DNA of 64,000 nucleotides from Xiphias gladius (Eukaryota > Chordata > Actinopteri > Istiophoriformes > Xiphiidae). How positions within the stretch are numbered: the stretch's first letter is position 1; every line of letters starts with the position of its first letter. The notes beneath the pieces were generated by a model. The model had not been told where the DNA came from. It searched no databases and worked only from the letters and a program-made list of their open reading frames with translations. This document shows, one piece after another, positions 41,801 to 51,754 of the stretch. The DNA lies in the NCBI RefSeq assembly GCF_016859285.1, contig NC_053415.1, positions 9,100,501 through 9,164,500 of the forward strand, in the 5' to 3' direction. Position numbers and translations under genes: made by a program.

Positions 41801-44800
41801 ACCCAAAACATTAATGCTCCCCTGGCATCCTGACAAAACAAGATTCTTGCACCGTCTGACACAGATACAATGCAAATCCCTCATCAGGGCTGACAGATGT
41901 GTTTCACAATGTGTACGAATGAACTCAGAGAGTGGCAGAAACAGAGTCACAGCGACAGAGACACACACAGAGAGAGGGAGAGACAGAGTCTTGAGTTTAA
42001 ATCCCCAGCTAAAAGCGTGTATAAGTGCAAGCGTATTGGAATGAGGGGTTAACTGTGAAGAACCAGACAGCCAACAACAAATTAAAATTGATGAACTTAA
42101 GAAGATACTGTTGAGTCTCTCTAATTAACACGATAAAAAGCTTTCTGTTTGGGAGTTGGGCTTTGGGAGGCCGAAGAAACAATGTATGCATTCAGGTTAA
42201 CTTCATTAACTTTTGTATGCTGCATGAGGTTATAACCTGACTTTCTCAAAGTGATGCTTTGCATGCCACAGGTTGCTGATTACTAATTGCATTTTTGAAA
42301 TCATGTAGCGGTCGAGAATATGTTTTATTCAGGAACACTGAATCGTTTATGACATCTGGAAAAGGTGAGCTGTGTTAGTTTAAATGAACCGGCCATTCTT
42401 AAAATGTAACCTCATAAAGTTGCCTGTGTTAAAAAAACAAACAAACAAACCTAAACTTCATACAGAATGATAATGAAGTGATTATATTAATATATACATT
42501 ATTGAAAAAAAAAAAAACTCAGCACACTGTTTCCCTGTATAATAAGGCTTTGGCTTACACATACTCGTAAATATTTTAATGCATGTAAATGTATTCATGC
42601 ACTATTGAACATCTTCGTGAAAGCCTGAGCAGACAGAATAATGAGGTGCTGCACATGTGGTCAAATGCGTGTCTGTTCACCGGGTTGGCAAGTTTGCTTG
42701 CAAATACTGTTTACCTTGGCTACCACAGGTGCGCGAGCATTCCGTCCATGGCGACCAGTCGGAGAGTATGCAGCTGACAGGACAGTCAACCACACAGCTC
42801 TCTGACAGCCTCCACCTGTTGGTCAGACCAAACTGTAGACAACAAGAGCAGAGCTGTGAGAAGGGCTAGCCAATTATTTGCACCAACAAGAAAGAGGGAG
42901 CGCCTACATTTCCATATATTAAATAGGCAGCAGTTCCTTTCAGGACAGTGGAGATGCAGCAATTGAACAATTCTACTATTAACGTTGCTTTCAAATGTTA
43001 CTGAGCTATAATTGTACATTTTTTGATTTTTTTATTAGAGACAATCACATTCAACTCAATCAACATTATATGAAACACATTGGTGACAGTATCACAGCCT
43101 TCATCCCAATAAAGCTCCCTTCGCTCATTGTAATATGATTCTGTACATACCAGAAGTTAACTGCATGTTGTAGGACAAGACTGACATCCAGTTTGCAACG
43201 CACGTGTGAGAAATGCTGCAGCTACTACTGCTACTGAATTTACAGTGACTTGCAGCAACTTCAAGACCTCCATTTACCTGTTCACGATTAAATCAAGGAA
43301 ATAAAATTTAGTTGTGTTTGGCATCCGGGCAAACTGCTTGGTGGAACATTAAGGTGTTACAAGATTAGATACAACATTTTGACTAAAACAAATTGGTCAA
43401 CTTGGCTTTCAATAATGTACGAGCCAATGGGAATAGAAGAGGAATTGGAGCAATGTAGCATCAATCAATACTTCATACTTCAAAAACTCTCCAAACGATG
43501 TAATTTTGAAGTACACTATTCCATTGTTCCTGTTATGGATCTCTCTGTAATTTGGTGCAAATCACTTCTCGATCACTCATTCCCATCTGTATTGGTTAAG
43601 ATTTCTAAATATACAGTGTAAGAAAATAATAAACTGTAAATCCAATCCATTTTTGGCTTTAAACAGAAATTGTTGTGTTATTATTTTTTTCAGCCATAGT
43701 AACAACATTTGCACTGTATTCATTGCTGCACCACATGTGTACATTAGACTCTTAACATTATTAAATCTCTATATCCACCATAGTCAAAAGATATTTACAC
43801 AATGACTGTATATCTGTAACAATGTGCTTTTTCTCAGACACTGAGGGCAAGAGACATAAAGGCATCACTGCACTAATATAAGATCCCATAAAGCAAAAGT
43901 TAATAAAACAGCTGTCTGAGATGAATGATGATTTATTTAGAAGTGAAAAGAGGCGGCACCTTCTCTTTAGCCTGTGAGATATTTCCCTCATGACAAAGAA
44001 GAATTAGTGCCACAGCACAATACATCTGTGTCACGGTGCCACTTTATGCACTGATTACCTGCTCGCACTTCTGCAGCTCCACGATATTGCCGTCACTGCG
44101 AATACAGTCCAGGAGACGCAGCCGTGAACCCTGACCACAGACGGCATTTTCACTCAGCTGGCATGTACTCCAGTCTGCAGTTCACACACACGCATGCCCA
44201 CACATAGAAACATACCTGTACATTAGTCTCAATGTCAGACCAGGTTGTATGCCATTGCTTGCAGAATCATTTTCTGTTTCATCAGGCAACATTGTGAACA
44301 CTAACCTCTGCCAAGCAGCTAAAAACACACATTTTTATTAGGGGAATCTCTACTTTTCTTAACCTTGCTTGAGGCAGGCAAACTTGGTCAAACACACAAG
44401 TCTTGCTTCACATTTGTTTAATTTAAAACATCCCCACTTGACATAAACAACAGTCTGGCGTCATCCACTTGCAGGTCGGACCGGCTGTGCAGATCGTCCT
44501 ACCTGAGACTCTGTACTGGTAGGTGAAGCAGGTGCTGTTGAGGACGCAAGGCTCTGACTGAACCAACTCTGGACAGGCAGAGTTTTCCGAGGCTGGGAGT
44601 CGGAGGATATGTCTACTCCTGTTCCTTGCTGTCCCGTGGTCACATTGCTGTACAACAATGACAGCAAAAAAGAAAGAAAATAAATAAATAGTTTGTGAAT
44701 ATGTTCTAACCATTTGCAACAACAAATTCAAGATTTTAATCAGACATAAAAAAAAAAACTAAGAAAACTGATAAAGTTTTATTAGTTTTGTTTATGCCTG

Positions 44801-47800
44801 ATTAAAATACTGAAAGAATTAATTGATAAATAAAACAGAATCACTCTGTTTGTAAGATTTTGCCTTTGCAAAAACAGTTGCACATTTTGTTTTCAAACCC
44901 AAAACAAGAAACCATCTTTTAGAACGAAGCCCTATGTTAGATTAGATCACTTCGTATCTGAGCAATAGCCAAAAGTTGCACAACATTTCCCTGACACATC
45001 TTTTCATATAATCAATTCTGTTTTCCTGTACAAGGAGACCAAATGCATAATTTCTGTATAAATTCTCAAGGCAAACATCCTCTAACGCAATGTAAGCAAA
45101 TGAATGCTACTGTATGTTGTGTAAGTGCAGCAGCTAATTCTGATACAAAGCAGCTCTTCTCTTTGTTTAAAACAATGTGTCTTCTATGAGCAAAGTCTAA
45201 CTCATATAAATGTTTGTGAAGATGTAATTAACACTATGAACTGCAATTGCTGCTCTTCCACAATCCCTTGCTTGTTTTTAAAAAGATATTTCAATGATAT
45301 GAAAGCACTGTGAACTTAAACTATATGATTTGTATGGCCCCCGTGAGTCCTGTTTAAATAACATCTTTTAATATTTAAAGAAAAAATATTGATGTTCAGG
45401 GGGTTGGTTTTTAAATTTATGAGAAAATATCTGGTAGATCACCTAAAAAACCCAAGAAAATGTCAGCAATGATTTTCAAAATGCCAGTGATAAACCATGC
45501 TATAGGTGTGCTAAAAATAACTTAAAAGAGAAGTTGCTACACAGATCAGATAATACAAATTATATTTTTACAGCCATGGGGAGATTATCTTATTGGAAGG
45601 AGAGATAGCAAAGAGACTTTGGAAGCTGTGTACAGAAACCATTTAAAATTAATTTTATCTCTTAAATTGATTAAGTGATATCAAAACGTGAATGTTAGAA
45701 ATAAAGGTAAGTGGTTTTAATTTGTAGATTTATCTGGTGAAGTCAAAAGGAAGCCACAGATGCAGCTGACTGAAGAAAAACTATAAATTGGGAACTAACT
45801 ATTGGGAAAGAACCACTGACAAGTTACCCAAAATCTGAATAGCAGGTCATATATACTAAATGCAATTTGAATACTAAATATGAAGAAGACCTTTCTGAGC
45901 CTCATTATAGCTCTTTCCCCAGCTAAACATCATCATGCTAACTCTCCATTTTTTACAATTTCTTCTTAAATTAGTCACTGGCATCTCGTTTCAAACCTGG
46001 TTTAACTGGCCAACAATGTGTAAGTGTCTTTTTTTCACTCCAGTCTTAACTGACATTTTGTATCTGTACCAATTAGATTGATAAACTAAGTGAACTAACT
46101 CTCCAAAATTTACTTTAGTTTTTACATAATTCAGTACTTGCTAATGTTGTTTTCCACTTATAGAAACCCATTTCTGCTACTTGAAAATGATCTCATAACA
46201 ATTATATATGATATTATAATGATGTGATAGTATATCATAATTATGATAAAATAAGTAATTATCATGAGTAGCACATCATAACTATGATATTTCAAAAATT
46301 ATGTACTGAAGCTTCGATTGACATTTTTGATGTCAAACTGAAATGGTTTCTGGGTGATTCCCTTTTTAGAGCAATGTCTTGGTATTAAAGGGTTGAGCTC
46401 TAAAAGGTAATGCAAATTTACTGTCACATATCTGTATAAACATCCTCTTATATTTCCCCATCTGAGGACTTGGAAAGAACTAGAACACTTATTTGGATGG
46501 AATTCAACATTATCTGATGTGTATATGATAACTGCTGCCGGCTGTGTGCTACAAATGCTGTATTTTAAGGCTGAATGTCTGAATCATCCTGCAAAGCAGG
46601 TAGCCTGGGAGAAACCTGAATTTACTATCAACAGCTGTACTATCAACTTACATGGCACAGCTGAAGGCAGATGAAGACAAGTGTGATACAAATTAAGACA
46701 GCAAATATCAGAACTGTAAGAGAATAACATTTGCAAAATATCTACCAAGGACAGAGGTAGCATGATGACAATTTGCACATTGCTCAAGTTGCACTACAGG
46801 GGAATGGTAATTGTGAACAGAGGAGCAAGGGCTGTGCGAATGTGGAGGAACTGTCAGCTCAGTCTCTCAGGAAAAAAAAGAGTCTACTGATGAAGGTCTT
46901 TGTATTGAGCTGCATTTGCCCCTCTGCTCCTGATACATGCAACTCCATCACTGTCACCCTCTAATGAGGGACCTCTGTGTGAGCCTCATGAATCAGCTGG
47001 AGTCACTGTACCCTTAATGTTTTCACAACAGTCTCACAGTCACACACGTGCATTCGTTTGCTACATACAGCATAAGGTCCTGCCATCTGAAGGCTCAATT
47101 GTGCCTTTGGCTGTTGACAGATTAGAAAGATAAGGACAAAGTTCTAAGAATTTTTTACACCACCTTAACTACTGTAAAATAACTACACTAATAAAACCCA
47201 CTAAGTCCACAAAATCAATGACTTAAATCTGTTCATTTGTAATTTGCAAGCTCAGTTAAGTTCCAGTAAGCGCTAAAACACTGAAAGCAAAGGTACAGTT
47301 CTGTTTCACATACTGCTTCACTGTTCCACTCGTTTTGTGTAACACACAATAGCACACACTTTGGAGATTCTTTGCCAGTGTTGTTCTTTATCTATAAATG
47401 GGACCAATCAGGCAATCCTGTGTATGTACACTGGCATAAAAACAGCAGAATACTAATAACTCACATTCAGCGTAGCTCTTTAGACATACTGGATAGATTG
47501 GTGGATCCACCAGTCTGCTTGTTGGACTTATGCCCCATTTCCTTCCTTTATAAAAGCAGCAAAAACCATAATCTCCTTTACTTGGAACGACAACCTAGAG
47601 GGGACAATTACCTTTTGCCCACAGGGAGCAATGGCGACCATCTCAAAACTGTTGATTCTAATCATAACCATTTAAAAATCTGCCCTAAGCTGTGCTGGGG
47701 GTAATAGCTTATGAACAGACATGTTCTTGAATATGAAGACGATGTTTAGTAAGGCACAAATGTGTTAAGTGTTTCTCCCTACAGAATTTGTCCAATTTTT

Positions 47801-50800
47801 TTGTATTTTGAAGCTTATGAGGGAAAAACCGAGGTACACACTACAAATCACTGTTGTTCTAACCAATATTATAACAGGATTTTTCCTGACAAATGAAGAT
47901 TTAGTTCTCTATTGCCCAGTATTTTCAAAAGCACATAGCAGAGTTGAAGATTGTTGAATAGCCATTGGTAGCCATTGGTTCTCATTTCAGTTGGGTTGCC
48001 TTCAAAATATAAGATGCAATCCTGACACCAGTCAAGTTGATGCTCCCAATTTTTTTAACTGGTCCTTAAAATTGTATCCATGAAAGTGGATATATGTGAC
48101 AAGGCACAGCCTTGGGGGAGTGCAACATCATAACATTAAGGTCCGTTTACTGTTGGCTGACCGTATTCTATCAGCATGATCTAGAACTGTAAAATTGTCA
48201 TTCGTGTGCTTTGGCATAATGACCTCTCTGGGCTTATTGTTGATACTGTGTGATTTATGTCTGTTTCAGAGAGTCTTGAAGCTAAATGCAATCCCTCATA
48301 ATTGCATTTTTATTGGAACAGTGGGCATCACATCATTGCCCATAACACTGTTGTGAATGTATATGTGGACAGTGTGGAAAACATCACAGTGTTATTACCC
48401 AGGATGCTGCCCTTTATTGCTATGCCACCTTTGGACCCCAAAATACCACTGATCTCATCACATACCTGTACACACTGCACAACATCCTCATTCCAGCTCA
48501 ATACAGGAATGGCCCAGGGCTATACAACTATTTCTAATTACAGTGGACCAGCATAGTTTACATTAAACACCTCTCTTTCTCCTAAAAACTGTCCATTTGC
48601 GGATGAGATTTCTACCTCCATGGCATTAGGAATTTATGTGTGTACTTTTCAAGATGTCAATCATTCAGTCAGTCAGAAGTCAACACAGTTGATGGTAAGA
48701 TTCTTATCTGGGTGAAAGATGGAGAAAGTGTCAAGAACAATTCAGTGAGTGGGCTGTGTGATTTCGCTGTGGAATTTTGCAAAGGTCGGGTGAAGGAAAA
48801 TAGTTGAATAGTGTGAGAACAGTTCAAAACCTCTGACTTTCATAATTTCAGTGGCATTTTGTAGTTGACAGTTACTCTTAGCAGTGACTGCAAATCATCT
48901 TAAATGTATGGGTAGGATGTATCAGTTTGCAAATTCTTCATTCATTATTCACATGCTTGCAAATGGTAGATCACTGTATTTATGCAGGTCATAGTGCCTT
49001 GAATAATTTCAGGTTGACTTTTTTTCTTGTTTGTAATCATTTAAATCTTTACTGAGTATACAAAAGGCTTTGTAGAATGTATTTTCTTTCCTATTTTGAA
49101 AAAGCTTAAAAAATGTTTTTTTAAAATCATTTTTTAAATTAATATTGGTGGAAATGTGTATAAACTGACATCTTTATCTTTAATTTCGTACAAAGGCATG
49201 GGTTTCTCTGCTTCCTAGAAGTCCTTCCTTAAGTCAGACATTTAAGTCAAAACCAGTCTTAGTTATCCTTCAAGCCCTACTTAAACTTAGCAATTTGTTT
49301 GACTGAATAAACACACAAATGGAAATACCACCATCTCCCCTGTGCCACATGTGTTGAAATGTTTCAGGGTGCATTTAATGGTACAAAACAAATCCAAATT
49401 GTATATGGATGTTGCAAGTTAATTGGCTTTCAACAGTTTTAAACATAGTTATATCACCAAATAGATGAAATGGCTAATTTTTACTTATATTAATAGTGCT
49501 GCCAAAGCTTGCACATTTAATGACTGAATGAAACAAGATGTCTGTAGAGAAAACTCAGACTTATTAAGTAGTCACTTTTATCTCTTTGCCCAACTTTTCT
49601 CTCCAATGAACTGGTGTTTGACAGGAAACCTACACCATGCCTACATGGCCGTGTGACCGGTACCCTGTGGCTGCAATCACTGGGGAGCATATGCTACATA
49701 GTTCTAGCCTGGGGGCTATCCTTTACTGGAGAACTAAGGTACATTAGTAAACTCAATTTAATTTGCAATACCCACCACTGCAGTGCAAAATGTGATTTCA
49801 AACTACGCAATGTACAGAACAGCTGGGTGGATGCACACAACAGCTCTTTATTACTAATTATTACCGACACCTCCCCAATGGGTGAATAGTTTGTTTTTTT
49901 TAACCTTTATATTTAGTAGAAGCCTGATGAAACATTATGCTTTTTAAAGCAAATCTCAGCACTTATCCTCTGTCCATCAAAATAGCTCTATATTGGGGAG
50001 TATTGTTGATCATTTTAACAGTACTGCAGCTGTTGATCCTTTTGATTGATAAATCTATCAATTTTTTAAATTATGTCACAAAGAGTCACAAATCTTTACA
50101 AAAATCCGAGTCATAAATGAACCAGAGTTCAAAATGAAACTTAGAATTTGTTTGAGTTGTTTGTTGTTGATTGCAAACTGCGTTTGTGAGGTAGCAAAGG
50201 TTTGATATATTAGTCTCAATAAGTATTAACAGTGTTATAAAGATGTTTTACAGTTCTCTAAATTGATAAATTATAATTAGTTATTACGGTACTACATGTC
50301 AAAATATAAAAAAAGGCTCTTTTTATCAATTATAATCCTTAAGTATTAGATAAAAGAGGAAAACTGTATGTGAGTTGTACAGCATTGTGTATTTGGATTG
50401 GTATTCCAAATACACATACACTTTTTTTCTTTATCATTATTAAATAAAGAAAAGACCTCTGATCAAGATATGTCATTACCGGTGGCTTATCTGGCAGTTT
50501 GTACCTTCTCCTATAAGAGCTTCAAGATATTTAAAATTTTCACTTATTTGCTATAGATTATGGAAATGTTTTCAGTAATAACAACAAATCAACCAGCTTG
50601 CTACCCCACAGTCTGTCAACTAACAAGGAAAACAGTCACTTCGTTATTGCTTCTTACCAGGGAGCAGTTGGTCCAAGGTCCCCAGGGTGCCAAGACACAG
50701 TCGTTGGGGCAAGCCAGAAAGCAGACCTGGGCTCTGGGTGGCATTTCCTCCTGATCACACAGACTGTCCTCCACACTGCTGGCTTCCCCACTCGCTCCCT

Positions 50801-51679
50801 TCTTCACACACCTAGAAGAACAGCAGATGCAGCTGTATAACTAGTCTCTAGGGCACTTCTAACTGGGTCCTTTTTTGAGTTTCAAAACCTATTTCAAAGT
50901 TTCTGACTCAAAAACAGATTGCACTTTTACTTTTCTCAGTTGAGATTTTGCAGCTCGTTTATTTTTAAAGGCCTCTACAATTTGTCCTATCTGTTCGGGT
51001 TTCTAAACATTTAGCTGTATAAAACTGACAAAGGGCTCAAAAAGTCTATTTGCTGCATTGTTTTCACTAGAAAAATGACAGAATTGGTTTCAAATGACTT
51101 TAGATTACCCATATTTTCAGCAAAAAGGGAGGATGATGACCAATTATAGATCTGTGGTTGTAACTCACACTTACAGTTGGGCATACAATTTACTAAACAA
51201 GACCAACTGAGTTGCTTTTGACACAGTGACACAGTTTCCCAATTTGGCATGTCCTATTTTCATGGAAAATCAAATACCAGGACCTGTACATGCTGCCTGC
51301 AGAAAAGGTCAACGCTTCGATGCTTTCCTCTGTGGCTATTACTAAACCACTAAAAAGTCACTGCAAAAAAAAATCTAAGAAAGCTCATTAGTAAGCAGTA
51401 GTTAGTTTAACTGTTTTTTCCACCGGGCATTAGAAGTGTTAGGACCAGTGTGAGTGCCTGCCGCAGGACCGCAGCCAGTCTGCCTCTCTCAGTGTGTGTT
51501 GCAGTGCCAGGCCAGCAGTCTGCCAAGCCTAACCCGCTCACTGACCTGATCTTGCGGCTCTGGACTCCCTCCCCGCAGGCTGGCAGGTCATCCACAGTGT
51601 TGATGGTACAAATAGACCAGGGCTCAATCCTCCACTCGTACTGGCTGCATTCACTGTGGCATGGCACAGCCTCATACAC
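29742..51679 (-). CDS. thsd7b: Thrombospondin type-1 domain-containing protein 7B, C-terminal 566 residues (partial)
   Basis: THSD7 proteins are large single-pass membrane proteins with a long ectodomain of tandem thrombospondin type-1 repeats. Thirteen exons with GT/AG borders join in one unbroken frame of 1701 nt ending in TAA. The repeats show WGPWTNCSL, DWSTCQ, DWSPWTECSRTCG, WLLSDWSSC and EWSSWSSCQLTC with the usual spaced cysteines. Then come a cysteine-rich stretch, a hydrophobic segment of about 22 residues (VYAVTAVGFILILFIIAISF) and a tail ending KPLTLAYDGDMDM, the family's hallmark. N-glycosylation sequons occur in NCS, NST, NLS and NVT. The human protein is about 1,600 residues, so roughly the last third is here; the 5' exons lie to the right of the window or were missed in 51.7-64 kb. 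The 7B rather than 7A assignment rests on hnmt being the neighbour. Confidence 0.93.
30164..30251 (-). CDS. thsd7b: thsd7b transmembrane exon
   Basis: Encodes DGRVKLWVYAVTAV followed by GFILILFIIAISFLVC. One hydrophobic helix preceded by charged residues on the outside; the acceptor is tgcacag and the donor GTATGT. Confidence 0.93.
30588..30783 (-). CDS. thsd7b: thsd7b exon, cysteine-rich and juxtamembrane
   Basis: Encodes SGVCGCEKGYTEVMTTHG, then LDYCTRTPG and a cysteine-free linker ending LFSEWTLRPVGP. The CGC.KGY..V block looks like an EGF-like ending, and the rest is the stalk before the membrane. Donor GTACTG; 196 bp. Confidence 0.9.
31383..31465 (-). CDS. thsd7b: thsd7b exon, small cysteine-rich
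   Basis: An 83-bp exon between ctccag and GTAAGA encoding CFPQKRPTTVRHCHPPC and TKPFSHCTP, with four cysteines. Phase matches both neighbours. Confidence 0.9.
32601..32696 (-). CDS. thsd7b: thsd7b exon, TSP1 start (CHSYQW)
   Basis: A 96-bp exon with acceptor atacag and donor GTGAGT. Encodes EGKCHSYQWRTGGWSNNERV followed by WCQRSDGVNVTG, with an NVT glycosylation sequon and the WCQRSDG phrase typical of these repeats. Confidence 0.91.
33493..34418 (+). mobile_element. Degenerate, internally deleted Tc1/mariner-like transposon C
   Basis: Terminal inverted repeats: the left end reads tagtggtaagaaaaagtaag and the right end is its inverse near 34,400-34,418 (tagtttttcttgccactg). Plus-strand remains of the transposase C-terminus lie at 33,915-34,110: DDPKH, then LEWPRQSPDLNPVEMLWNDL. 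The N-terminal half is missing, so the element is about 0.9 kb instead of about 1.5 kb. It is inserted in the thsd7b intron between the exons at 32.6 and 35.9 kb. Confidence 0.82.
35340..35780. repeat. Dispersed repeat fragment related to the 3-4 kb region
   Basis: Contains blocks gtctaaatgctccactac, gagcagtaaagttgcaggtt and aatgagctgaaatatgctat that recur in diverged form near 2.9-4.0 kb. Noncoding, within a thsd7b intron. Confidence 0.45.
35868..36041 (-). CDS. thsd7b: thsd7b exon, TSP1 repeat (EWSSWSSC)
   Basis: Encodes DCHLTEWSSWSSCQLTC, then EGRSFETIGRQARSRAVI and GSCPRQIFETQPCK. The WSSWSSC tryptophan motif, the R..R strand and the closing cysteines make a nearly complete TSP1 repeat in one exon (174 bp). 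Confidence 0.94.
39550..39718 (-). CDS. thsd7b: thsd7b exon, TSP1 second half (GLRKRNLSC)
   Basis: Encodes GAECGEGLRKRNLSCVVHWG, a PVEEELCGD stretch and EQPCFVPCPG. CG.G...R...C is the central signature of a TSP1 repeat; NLS is a glycosylation sequon. Acceptor tgtgcag, donor GTAAAA. Confidence 0.94.
40920..41065 (-). CDS. thsd7b: thsd7b exon, TSP1 boundary (SDWSSC)
   Basis: Encodes GLSVRTRRILQEAHEEGRPC, then LTQTKPCPIKPC closing one repeat, and WLLSDWSSCTVE opening the next. Donor GTAAGA, acceptor ctgcag, 146 bp. Confidence 0.94.
41293..41496. repeat. 204-bp intronic repeat, copy 1
   Basis: About 95% identical (roughly 10 differences counted by eye) to 43,845-44,048 in the next-but-one thsd7b intron, same orientation. 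It begins gggcaagagacataaaggca and ends cactttatg, directly before a perfect hairpin. Not coding. Confidence 0.97.
41496..41529. repeat. Perfect 15-bp inverted repeat with 4-base loop
   Basis: GTTCAGATCTAACAG, TTTC, CTGTTAGATCTGAAC. It starts at the last base of the 204-bp repeat copy 1 and is absent beside copy 2. Confidence 0.97.
42715..42832 (-). CDS. thsd7b: thsd7b exon, TSP1 repeat (DWSPWTECSRTCG)
   Basis: Encodes FGLTNRWRLSESCVVDCPVS, then CILSDWSPWTECSRTCGSQ. The canonical W..W..C...CG core of a TSP1 repeat. Donor GTAAAC, acceptor tctacag, 118 bp. Confidence 0.95.
43845..44048. repeat. 204-bp intronic repeat, copy 2
   Basis: Second copy of the repeat at 41,293-41,496. Its end lies only 10 bp from the thsd7b exon at 44,059, so in transcript terms it begins just inside the intron after that exon's donor site. 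Confidence 0.97.
44059..44174 (-). CDS. thsd7b: thsd7b exon, TSP1 repeat (DWSTCQ)
   Basis: Encodes DWSTCQLSENAVCGQGSRLR then LLDCIRSDGNIVELQKCEQ. CG.GSRLR..DCIRSDG is typical of a THSD7 repeat. Acceptor ctgcag, donor GTAATC, 116 bp. Confidence 0.94.
44503..44647 (-). CDS. thsd7b: thsd7b exon, TSP1 end and next start
   Basis: Encodes QCDHGTARNRSRHILRLPAS, then CPELVQSEPCVLNSTCFTY and QYRVS. The R.R..(L/I)...S..AC pattern closes a repeat, NST is a glycosylation sequon, and FTYQYRVSDWS leads into the next repeat. 145 bp. Confidence 0.94.
44733..44808. repeat. Imperfect 76-bp palindrome
   Basis: The arms ATTTTAATCAGACATAAA (44,733-44,750) and TTTATGCCTGATTAAAAT (44,791-44,808) pair at 17 of 18 positions, and the interior is also partly self-complementary. 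It could be a short MITE-like remnant in a thsd7b intron. Confidence 0.8.
44809..50657 (-). other. thsd7b: thsd7b intron, about 5.9 kb
   Basis: The longest intron fully inside the window apart from the truncated 5' one, counting from the exon at 44,503-44,647. AT-rich, with an AT-palindromic stretch near 46.2 kb. No exon-like segment with splice sites and thrombospondin-repeat residues was found. Confidence 0.6.
50658..50811 (-). CDS. thsd7b: thsd7b exon, TSP1 start (WGPWTNCS)
   Basis: After a tctag acceptor it encodes CVKKGASGEASSVEDSLCDQ, then AQVCFLACPNDC closing one repeat, and APWGPWTNCSL opening the next, with an NCS glycosylation sequon. Donor GTAAGA, 154 bp. Confidence 0.95.
51546..51679 (-). 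CDS. thsd7b: thsd7b exon, TSP1 repeat (YEWRIEPWSIC), most upstream exon found
   Basis: Encodes VYEAVPCHSECSQYEWRIEP, then WSICTINTVDDLPACGEGVQ and SRKIR. The W..W..C and CG.G...R motifs are clear. Acceptor tgtacag; it starts in phase 0, so the missing upstream exon must end on a complete codon. Donor GTCAGT. Confidence 0.94.
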
Positions 51680-51715
51680 CTGTACACATGCATGTGCAAA
51701 CACACACATGAACAG

Positions 51716-51716
<1 letters not shown>

Positions 51717-51751
<35 letters not shown>
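51717..51751. repeat. (CA)n microsatellite next to a thsd7b splice acceptor
   Basis: About 17 CA units starting 38 bp upstream (in transcript sense) of the exon at 51,546-51,679. Read on the minus strand it is a TG run close to the acceptor, a position where TG tracts can influence exon inclusion. Confidence 0.95.
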
Positions 51752-51754
<3 letters not shown>

